Under the pieces are notes generated by a model, which was not told where the DNA came from, did not search any database, and was given only the letters and a program-made list of their open reading frames with translations. Below are positions 1 to 4,665 of a stretch of DNA of 5,199 nt, piece by piece (the stretch's first letter is position 1; each line of letters starts with the position of its first letter). A program made the position numbers and the translations under genes. Where the stretch lies: contig JAPLJY010000274.1 in NCBI GenBank assembly GCA_026388345.1, forward strand, positions 1 to 5,199. Direction: 5' to 3'. This DNA is from Deltaproteobacteria bacterium (lineage in GTDB: Bacteria; Desulfobacterota; Syntrophia; Syntrophales; UBA5619).

Positions 1-248
1 GTCTTGGCCCGGTAGGCGGCGATGGCGGCCGTCAGGGCCTCCGGATAGCTCCCCTTGTAGACGGCCTTGACCTCATAGTCGCCCTGACCGGCGTTGAATT
101 TGGCGACGAGGTCGTTGACCCTATCACCCAGAAACCCTGTATGGGCGTGCCACCACTGGATCTCCGTCTTTGCCGGGGCCGACGCGGGCAGGATCAAAAC
201 ACAAAGGACCACCATGCCGCACAACAGAAGACACGTTTTTCGGTTCAT
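1..248 (-). CDS. ugpB: UgpB-like ABC transporter substrate-binding protein, N-terminal part
   Basis: Reading leftwards from the ATG at 248-246 gives 82 complete codons before the window edge, so the gene is cut by the window and not shown to be broken. A strong Shine-Dalgarno (AAGGAGGTG, minus strand, 262-254) sits five bases before the ATG and fixes the start. Residues 1-25 are a Sec signal peptide: basic MNRK, a hydrophobic run to about residue 20, then PASAPA as likely cleavage region. The start of the mature chain, IQWWHAHTGFLGDRVNDLV and then AVYKGSYPEALTAAIAAYR (residues 62-80), resembles the N-terminus of E. coli UgpB (FWHSMEGELGKEVDSL, then YKGNYEQNLSAGIAAFR). The family delivers sn-glycerol-3-phosphate or related glycerophosphodiesters to an inner-membrane ABC permease from the periplasm. 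Substrate is not determinable from 82 residues; another family-1 sugar-type receptor is possible. It is divergent from the aryl-acid genes and probably unrelated to them. Confidence 0.85.
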   Translation of the reverse strand, partial: MNRKTCLLLCGMVVLCVLILPASAPAKTEIQWWHAHTGFLGDRVNDLVAKFNAGQGDYEVKAVYKGSYPEALTAAIAAYRAK

Positions 249-350
249 TACGCCACCTCCTTATTGTTTTTATAAGAAAAACCTGCCGGATGTTTCTTGA
301 AAAAAGTTGAAAAACCGCTTTCCTGCTTTTCTATCATCTCCGGGCATTTC

Positions 351-377
351 CGGGCAATCAGCGATACGGATTGCCCG
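351..377. repeat. 9-bp perfect dyad in the divergent ugpB/paaK intergenic region
   Basis: CGGGCAATC (351-359) and GATTGCCCG (369-377) are exact reverse complements separated by nine bases. The dyad lies almost midway between the two divergent start codons (248 and 503), where an operator for a dimeric regulator would be expected. There is no T-tract after it on either strand, so it is not a typical intrinsic terminator. A smaller 6-bp stem (CCGCGA/TTGCGG, 375-392, with one G-T pair) overlaps its right side. I see no convincing -35/-10 pair for paaK. On the minus strand TATAAA (274-269) resembles a -10 box but is too close to the ugpB Shine-Dalgarno to be persuasive. The regulator is unknown. 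Confidence 0.45.
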
Positions 378-502
378 CGATCTTCGTTGCGGATTATGCA
401 TCATCTTTCCGCGGAACAAAAGATTTATTTGCTTTTTACGAAGTCGTCAGGGTTGAATTTGCGCGCCGGATGTGATAGCGGAATGCCCCGAAAGGAGATG
501 CC

Positions 503-1792
503 ATGAACCGAAGCTTCCTGCCCGCATTCAAGACGAAAGAGGAACTGGCCGCCATCCAACTGGCCGGCCTGAAATGGACCGTCCGCCACGCCTGGGAGGG
601 GTCGCCCTTCTACCGCAAGAGGCTGTCGGAGGCCGGCGTCACACCGGATCGGATCCAAAGCCTGGTCGATCTCAAGCGCCTCCCCTTCGTCACCGCCCAG
701 GATCTCCGGGAGCACTACCCCTGGCCGCTCCTCTCCGTCCCGATGACGCAGATCGTCCGTCTCCACGCCTCAACGGGAACGACGGGAAAACGAAAGGTCC
801 TCGTCTACACGGCCAGGGACATCGACGACTGGGCCGACATGTTCGCCCGCTGCTACGAAACGGCAGAGCTTTCCCGCGAGGACCGGGTCCAGATCTGCGT
901 CGGCTACGGCGTCTGGACCGCGGGTGTGGGATTTCAGCTCGGCTGCGAGCGGTTTGGGGCGCTCGCGATCCCGGCCGGCCCGGGAAACATCGATCTACAG
1001 ATTCAGTTCCTCGTCGATTTCCAGACGACCGTGCTGTGCTGCACCGCCTCGATGGCGCTGCTGCTGGCCGAGGAGATCGCCAAGCGCGGCCTGCGCGATC
1101 AAATCCATGTGAAGAAGGTGATCTTCGGCGCCGAGCGGTCGAGCGACGCGATGCGCGCAAAGGTGAAAACCCTGACCGGGGCCGACCACGTCTTCGACAT
1201 CCCCGGCCTCACGGAGGTCTACGGCCCCGGCACCGGTCTCGACTGCACCTTTCACACGGGAATCCATTACTGGGCGGACTACTACATCCTGGAGCTCCTC
1301 GACCCGGACACGCTGGAACCGGTTTCCGAGGGCGAGGTGGGCGAGATGGTCTACACGACGCTCCGGAAGGAGGGCGCCCCGCTCATCCGCTACCGCTCCC
1401 GCGACCTGACGCGGGCGATCCCCGGAGAGTGCCCCTGCGGCTCGCCTCTCCCCCGCCACGACCGGATCGTCGGCCGCTCCGACGACATGTTCATCGTCCG
1501 CGGGGTCAACATCTATCCCAGCCACATCGACGAGATCCTCTCCCGCGAGAAGGGGATCGGGAGTGAATTCCAGATCCACCTCGACCACCACGGGGACGGC
1601 AAGGACTACATGGTGCTCAAGGTAGAGCGGGAGGATGCGGGAAGGCCGGAGGCCGACGCCGCACTCGCCGCGAAGATCGAGCGCGCGGTCCGGAAGGAGA
1701 CGCTCGTCAGCGGCAAGGTGGAGATCGTGGACTACCAGAGTCTCCCCCGGACGGAACGCAAGGCGAAGCGCGTCTTCGACCACCGGGGTTGA
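503..1792 (+). CDS. paaK: Phenylacetate-CoA ligase family protein (arylacetate-CoA ligase, AMP-forming)
   Basis: A 429-residue cytosolic member of the adenylate-forming (ANL) superfamily, close to the usual 430-440 residues of PaaK. The family converts an arylacetate, ATP and CoA to arylacetyl-CoA, AMP and PPi. Visible motifs in order: the ATP-binding P-loop HASTGTTGK (88-96; typical form HASSGTTGK); YGVWTAG (135-141); GAERSS (209-214, typical GAEPW/S); DIPGLTEVYGPG (232-243); RYRSRDLT (296-303); CPCG (310-313); GRSDDM (324-329) with hinge and GVNIYPS (334-340); and near the C-terminus PRTERKAKRVFDHR, whose Lys420 fits the conserved adenylation lysine region. AAAGGAG at 491-497, five bases before the ATG, supports the start. 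It lies upstream of the Trp leader and iorAB on the same strand. From that context the acid is more likely an arylacetate linked to amino acids (indoleacetate, phenylacetate) than one of the aerobic paa pathway, none of whose other genes is visible. Substrate is inferred, not read. Confidence 0.93.
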   Translation: MNRSFLPAFKTKEELAAIQLAGLKWTVRHAWEGSPFYRKRLSEAGVTPDRIQSLVDLKRLPFVTAQDLREHYPWPLLSVPMTQIVRLHASTGTTGKRKVLVYTARDIDDWADMFARCYETAELSREDRVQICVGYGVWTAGVGFQLGCERFGALAIPAGPGNIDLQIQFLVDFQTTVLCCTASMALLLAEEIAKRGLRDQIHVKKVIFGAERSSDAMRAKVKTLTGADHVFDIPGLTEVYGPGTGLDCTFHTGIHYWADYYILELLDPDTLEPVSEGEVGEMVYTTLRKEGAPLIRYRSRDLTRAIPGECPCGSPLPRHDRIVGRSDDMFIVRGVNIYPSHIDEILSREKGIGSEFQIHLDHHGDGKDYMVLKVEREDAGRPEADAALAAKIERAVRKETLVSGKVEIVDYQSLPRTERKAKRVFDHRG

Positions 1793-1812
1793 ACGGCAGC
1801 GGAATGGATCGA

Positions 1813-1839
1813 GGAGAAAAATGCTTGCATTTTTTCTCC
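1813..1839. repeat. Inverted repeat between paaK and the Trp leader
   Basis: GGAGAAAAATGC (1813-1824) and GCATTTTTTCTCC (1827-1839) are reverse complements except for one extra T in the right arm, and only TT separates them; as RNA the loop would open to about four bases (CTTG). It starts 20 bases after the paaK stop codon. The T-run is inside the right arm and not after it, so this is not a textbook intrinsic terminator. It could be an RNA processing or 3'-stabilising hairpin for paaK, or a DNA operator just upstream of the leader. A TTGCAT hexamer (1825-1830) lies in it, but the region 17 bases on (TAGGAA) is a poor -10 match, so no promoter is called. Confidence 0.5.
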
Positions 1840-1873
1840 GGATCGGATAGGAACCACCCCGGAAGGTGTTTTT

Positions 1874-1948
1874 ATGGGAAACATGAACCGCACGTCGAAC
1901 CTCTGGTGGTGGCGCAGCTCACATAAAGGGAGCGGGGTGCAGGTCTAA
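1874..1948 (+). CDS. Tryptophan leader peptide with three tandem Trp codons
   Basis: A 24-codon ORF in a gap otherwise without genes. It has its own Shine-Dalgarno, AAGGTG at 1863-1868, five bases before the ATG. Codons 11-13 (1904-1912) are TGG TGG TGG inside NLWWWRSS, and the ORF ends with TAA at 1946-1948, 27 bases before the stem of a strong terminator. It holds no Phe or Tyr codon and only one His, so the amino acid bias is specifically Trp. A run of tandem Trp codons followed by Arg, in a short ORF just before a terminator, is the hallmark of trp-operon leader peptides (E. coli trpL has two Trp codons; several proteobacterial leaders have WWW). Its product presumably has no function beyond being translated: ribosome stalling reports tRNA-Trp charging. 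An internal ATG at 1883 is a less likely start. It precedes iorAB here, not trpE, so I leave the symbol blank. Confidence 0.87.
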   Translation: MGNMNRTSNLWWWRSSHKGSGVQV

Positions 1949-1975
1949 GGCGGATCGGTGTTTCACAAAAAAATC

Positions 1976-2009
1976 AAGGCCATGGGCGCACAACCCATGG
2001 CCTTTTTTT
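1976..2009 (+). terminator. Intrinsic terminator (attenuator stem) upstream of iorA
   Basis: AAGGCCATGGG (1976-1986) pairs perfectly with CCCATGGCCTT (1994-2004) around a 7-base loop, followed by an unbroken run of seven T (2003-2009), then A and three more T. It lies between the leader stop codon and iorA, with 103 bases left before the iorA ATG, and not after a full-length gene. That position marks it as a conditional attenuator more than as the end of a paaK transcript, although it could serve both. A run of seven A (1967-1973) precedes the stem, so a weaker reverse-strand terminator is formally possible, but no minus-strand gene ends here. Confidence 0.92.
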
Positions 2010-2032
2010 ATTTGACCGGGAGCGCAACCCGC

Positions 2033-2059
2033 AAGCCCCGCCCTGTGGGCAGGGAGCTT
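2033..2059 (+). other. Imperfect hairpin in the iorA 5' leader
   Basis: CCCTG (2041-2045) pairs with CAGGG (2050-2054) around TGGG. An outer AAGC (2033-2036) pairs with GCTT (2056-2059) across an internal loop (CCCG against A). No T-tract follows, so it is not an intrinsic terminator. It sits about 50 bases before the iorA start, downstream of the attenuator, and might stabilise the read-through transcript. It may also be a chance structure in GC-rich DNA. Confidence 0.35.
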
Positions 2060-2112
2060 CAAATTCCGTCACGGGAACGCAAAACCTCAAGGAGCGAATC
2101 AAGGGCAAGGAA

Positions 2113-3948
2113 ATGATCAATCATTCGGAACAGAGAATCCTGATGGGAAACGAGGCGATCAGCCGCGGCCTCGTCGAGGAGGGTTGCACGCTGGCGGCCG
2201 CCTACCCGGGGACGCCGGCCTCGGAGATCCTCTCTGCGGTCGTCGCCTTCGCGAAGGAGACGGGTGCTGCGCTCCACGCGGAGTGGTCGGTCAACGAGAA
2301 GGTCGCCTGCGAGACGGCGCTCGCCAACAGCATGGCGGGGCGGCGCTCGGCGGTGGCGATGAAGCAGGTGGGGCTGAACGTCGCGGCCGACCCCTTCACC
2401 CGCGCAACCTACCTCGGCGTTAAGGGGGGATTCATCCTGATCGCCGCCGACGACCCGGGACCCCACAGCTCCCAGACGGAGCAGGACAGCCGCCTCTTCG
2501 CCCATTTCGCCAAGGCGCCGGTCTTCGACCCCTCCTCGCCCCGGGAGGCGCGGGAGATGGTGGCCGAGGCCTTCGCGCTCTCAGAGAAGTATGAGATTCC
2601 GGTTATGCTGCGGCCGACGACCCGCGTCTGCCACGCGCGCCAGAATGTTGCCTGCTGCCCGCCGCAGTCCCGGGAGCAGAAGGCCTGTTTTGAAAAGAAC
2701 CCCGGCCGGTGGGTGGCCACGCCGCAGTTCCTCACCGAACTCCACCGTCTCTTGAACGAAAAGCTCGACCGGATCGCTAAGGAGGCGGCCTTCTCCCCCG
2801 TCCTGACCCCCGGCGACGGCGCAAGGCCGCGGATCTGCATCGTCGCCTCCGGCGTCGCCCATGCCCACGCCTCCGAGCTCCTCGATACGCTGGGGCCGGA
2901 GGGAAGAATCGACCTCTACCAGGTTCGCCTCGCCTACCCGCTCCACCAACCGTTCATCGAGGAGATCCGGAAACGCTATGACAAGATCCTCGTCCTCGAG
3001 GAGACGGACGCGGTGATCGAGATGCAGCTTGGCGACAGCCTGGTCTGCGGCCGGGGTTCCGGCGACGTTCCCCGGCAGGGGGAGCTCTCGCCCGACATCA
3101 TCGAAGAGATCCTCCGGAAATTCCTCGATCTCCCCGTGGCTCCGGTTGTTTCGGCCGCCAAGAAGGGGATCCGCCCGTCGCTCTGCGCGGGTTGCGGCCA
3201 CCGGGCGGCCTTCTATGCGATCCGTGACACGTTTCCCGCTGGTATATTTCCCAGTGACATCGGCTGCTATACGCTGGGGATGAACTTCGGCGCCGTGGAC
3301 ACCTGCCACTGCATGGGTGCCTGCATCGGCCAGGGGGCGGGTTTCTACCACGCCTATGCCGCGGGCGGGGCTGATTTCCCGACGATCGTCGTCACGATCG
3401 GGGACTCCACCTTCTTCCATGCGGGGATTCCGGGGCTGATCAACGCCGTCTTCCAGGGGGCGCGTTTCATCCTGGTCATCCTCGACAACGCGACGACCGC
3501 GATGACCGGCCACCAGCCGACCCCCCAACTTGGCGTCCGGGCGGACGGAAGCGAAGGGCGAAAGGTCTTCATTCCCGACCTCGTCCGGGCCTGCGGCGTC
3601 CGGCACCTCCGCGAGATCGACCCCTACGATATCGAGGCCTTCACCACCGCGCTCAAAGAGGCGGACGCCTTCATCCGTTCTCCGGAGGGGGACATCGCCG
3701 TCCTCATCGCCAAACATCCCTGCATCGTGAACAGGGCGGCACGCCAGGCACAGGCGGTATTGACGATGAGCATCACGGACGACTGCGTCGGTTGCCGGGC
3801 CTGCATCGACACCTTCGAATGCCCGGCCATCTTGTTTGATGAAGAGGAAAACAGGGCAGGGATCGATCAAAACCGCTGCATCGGCTGCGGGGTCTGCGTG
3901 CACGTCTGCCCCGCGGGCGCGATCCGGGCGGAAGGGGAAAAGCCATGA
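2113..3948 (+). CDS. iorA: Indolepyruvate:ferredoxin oxidoreductase, alpha subunit
   Basis: A 611-residue thiamine-diphosphate (TPP) and iron-sulfur subunit, within the usual IorA range (about 590-650). With IorB it catalyses arylpyruvate + CoA + oxidised ferredoxin to arylacetyl-CoA + CO2 + reduced ferredoxin, reversibly, in the cytosol. The N-terminal MGNEAISRG (11-19), YPGTP (31-35) and NEKVACETA (61-69) mark the pyrimidine-binding domain; DDPGPHSSQTEQDSR (113-127) is typical of IorA. The TPP-binding part has CAGCGH (358-363), GDSTFFHAGIPGL (430-442) and DNATTAMTGHQ (458-468). The C-terminus carries two 4Fe-4S sites: Cys558, 561, 564, 570 (CxxCxxCx5CP) and Cys589, 592, 595, 599 (CxxCxxCxxxCP). 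All key residues are present. AAGGG at 2101-2105, seven bases before the ATG, supports this start; Met11 is the alternative. It overlaps iorB by four bases and lies behind the Trp attenuator, so its expression probably rises when tryptophan is scarce. Side-chain preference (indole, phenyl, imidazole) cannot be read. Confidence 0.96.
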   Translation: MINHSEQRILMGNEAISRGLVEEGCTLAAAYPGTPASEILSAVVAFAKETGAALHAEWSVNEKVACETALANSMAGRRSAVAMKQVGLNVAADPFTRATYLGVKGGFILIAADDPGPHSSQTEQDSRLFAHFAKAPVFDPSSPREAREMVAEAFALSEKYEIPVMLRPTTRVCHARQNVACCPPQSREQKACFEKNPGRWVATPQFLTELHRLLNEKLDRIAKEAAFSPVLTPGDGARPRICIVASGVAHAHASELLDTLGPEGRIDLYQVRLAYPLHQPFIEEIRKRYDKILVLEETDAVIEMQLGDSLVCGRGSGDVPRQGELSPDIIEEILRKFLDLPVAPVVSAAKKGIRPSLCAGCGHRAAFYAIRDTFPAGIFPSDIGCYTLGMNFGAVDTCHCMGACIGQGAGFYHAYAAGGADFPTIVVTIGDSTFFHAGIPGLINAVFQGARFILVILDNATTAMTGHQPTPQLGVRADGSEGRKVFIPDLVRACGVRHLREIDPYDIEAFTTALKEADAFIRSPEGDIAVLIAKHPCIVNRAARQAQAVLTMSITDDCVGCRACIDTFECPAILFDEEENRAGIDQNRCIGCGVCVHVCPAGAIRAEGEKP

Positions 3949-4442
3949 AACAGCAGATCGTCGTCAGCGGCATCGGCGGCCAGGGGGTCCTCTTCGTGAC
4001 GCGCATCCTCGCCGAGGCCGCCATCGAAAAGGGGCTGGAGGTTCTCACCTCGGAGACGCACGGGATGGCGATGCGCGGCGGGACGGTGATCTCCCACATC
4101 AAGGTCGGCCCCTTCACGAGCCCGCTGATCCGGACGGGACAGGCCGACATCGGCCTCTTCCTCCACGCGGGAAACCTGGAGGTCCACCGGGGGTTCCTGA
4201 AACCTGGAGGAGCGATCTACATGAATGAGGCCAATGGTGGGGACAAAGAGGCGATCGACGCGACGCGCATCGCCCGGGAACACGGGTCGCTCGTCATCGC
4301 GAACCTGGTGCTGCTGGGGTTTGCCGTCCGTCAGGGAAAGTTTTTCTGCGATGCGGCCACCGTCGAGGCGGTCCTGATGCGGATCTCACCGGAAAAGCAG
4401 CTCGAAACGAACCTGACAGGCTTCCGCCTGGGGGTTGCATGA
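3945..4442 (+). CDS. iorB: Indolepyruvate:ferredoxin oxidoreductase, beta subunit
   Basis: The start overlaps the iorA stop as ATGA, a sign of translational coupling, with AAGGGG (3932-3937) as ribosome-binding site inside the iorA 3' end. The 165 residues are the pyruvate-ferredoxin oxidoreductase gamma-type domain that completes the enzyme. The nucleotide-type glycine motif GIGGQG (9-14) follows the first strand, then SETHGMAMRGG (36-46), the family's most conserved stretch, and SPLIRTGQADIGLF (59-72). IorB proteins are commonly about 190-200 residues. This one is short because the middle (about 95-115) is reduced; the end, ETNLTGFRLG (154-163), matches the usual C-terminal NL.AF..G pattern, so it is not truncated. 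It has no iron-sulfur site, as expected, since those are on IorA. Confidence 0.94.
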   Translation: MKQQIVVSGIGGQGVLFVTRILAEAAIEKGLEVLTSETHGMAMRGGTVISHIKVGPFTSPLIRTGQADIGLFLHAGNLEVHRGFLKPGGAIYMNEANGGDKEAIDATRIAREHGSLVIANLVLLGFAVRQGKFFCDAATVEAVLMRISPEKQLETNLTGFRLGVA

Positions 4443-4467
4443 CGGGAGATGCCTCTTGCCGGGCCGC

Positions 4468-4592
4468 GGATCTTTTTCCGACCATGTGCATCCTCGCTCC
4501 GCTGCCGGAAAACGAACTCGCGCCTGAAGGCGCTCAAACATGTTTTCCGGCGGTCGCTTCGCTGTGGTGGCATGGTGCCCGGAAAAATCTCC
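4468..4592. repeat. Nested palindromic intergenic element (REP/MITE-like)
   Basis: Three inverted repeats lie one inside the other in the iorB-dctP gap. Core: GCGCC (4520-4524) and GGCGC (4529-4533) around TGAA. Middle: GCCGGAAAAC (4504-4513) and GTTTTCCGGC (4542-4551), ten perfect pairs. Outer: TTTTTCCG plus ACCATG (4473-4486) with CATGGT plus CGGAAAAA (4571-4587), interrupted by a 3-base insertion, and three more pairs at the ends (4468-4470 with 4590-4592). The middle palindrome is flanked by an 11-bp direct repeat differing at one base (TCGCTCCGCTG 4494-4504, TCGCTTCGCTG 4554-4564). There is no T-tract after the outer stem. Short ORFs crossing it have no coding character. It resembles repetitive extragenic palindromes or a remnant of a small non-autonomous mobile element. 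It might also act as a 3' stabiliser or partial terminator between iorB and dctP. Confidence 0.6.
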
Positions 4593-4606
4593 AATGCGGT
4601 CCTTGC

Positions 4607-4638
4607 AAAGGGTACCTCCCTTTATGGGGTGGGGTTTT
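4607..4638 (+). other. Small hairpin(s) with T-run upstream of dctP, weak terminator candidate
   Basis: AAAGGG (4607-4612) can pair with CCCTTT (4618-4623). Alternatively CCTCCC (4615-4620) can pair with GGGG-GG (4626-4632, one bulged T and one G-T pair), which is followed by GGTTTT ending at 4638. The two stems exclude each other. The second would be a short, weak intrinsic terminator about 28 bases before the dctP start codon. The T-run is only four bases, so I do not call it a terminator. Confidence 0.25.
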
Positions 4639-4665
4639 AGAATAAGAAGTTAAAGGAGGCGAAAG

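Larger units (their letters stand above)
1874..2013 (+). promoter_or_regulatory. Ribosome-mediated Trp attenuator controlling iorAB
   Basis: The leader ORF and the terminator can be linked by competing pairings drawn by eye. Segment 1 with 2: ACCT (1899-1902) with AGGT (1941-1944), GCA (1914-1916) with TGC (1938-1940), and GCTC (1917-1920) with GAGC (1930-1933). Segment 2 with 3 (antiterminator): AGGTCT (1941-1946) with AGGCCAT (1977-1983), one G-U and one bulged base, extended by C1940 with G1984. Segment 3 with 4 is the terminator. A ribosome stalled on the Trp codons (1904-1912) would cover the left side of 1:2 and free segment 2 to block the terminator. A ribosome reaching the stop codon (1946) would cover segment 2 and let the terminator form. 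That is the standard trp logic: read-through when charged tRNA-Trp is low. The antiterminator is weaker than the terminator by inspection; no folding energies were calculated. Confidence 0.72.

Noticed and set aside
472..1566. Long plus-strand open frame (364 codons) overlapping paaK in another frame
   Set aside because: It is rich in Arg, Pro and Gly as expected of a shifted frame in high-GC coding DNA, has no family motif, and overlaps an unmistakable PaaK.
995..1783. 262-codon open frame on the minus strand antisense to paaK
   Set aside because: Same reason: antisense shadow of a gene with clear motifs.
1813..1839. Intrinsic terminator of paaK
   Set aside because: The T-run is inside the stem's right arm and is followed by GGATCGG, not by a U-tract, so I list it only as an inverted repeat.
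1961..2009. T-box, Trp riboswitch-like or TRAP-protein (mtrB-type) control as alternative to a leader peptide
   Set aside because: No spaced GAG/UAG trinucleotide repeats and no T-box sequence were seen, while a translated WWW ORF with its own Shine-Dalgarno explains the terminator better.
2581..3903. 440-codon open frame on the minus strand antisense to iorA
   Set aside because: It is a shadow of codon bias in the GC-rich iorA gene; no recognisable motif, and iorA is complete with all cofactor residues.
4638..4643. TAGAAT as a -10 box for dctP
   Set aside because: Five of six match the consensus, but no -35 hexamer is found 16-18 bases upstream, and transcription would start almost at the Shine-Dalgarno.
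4439..4645. Short plus-strand ORFs of 63-68 codons between iorB and dctP
   Set aside because: They run through the palindromic element, show no protein family pattern, and have no convincing ribosome-binding site.
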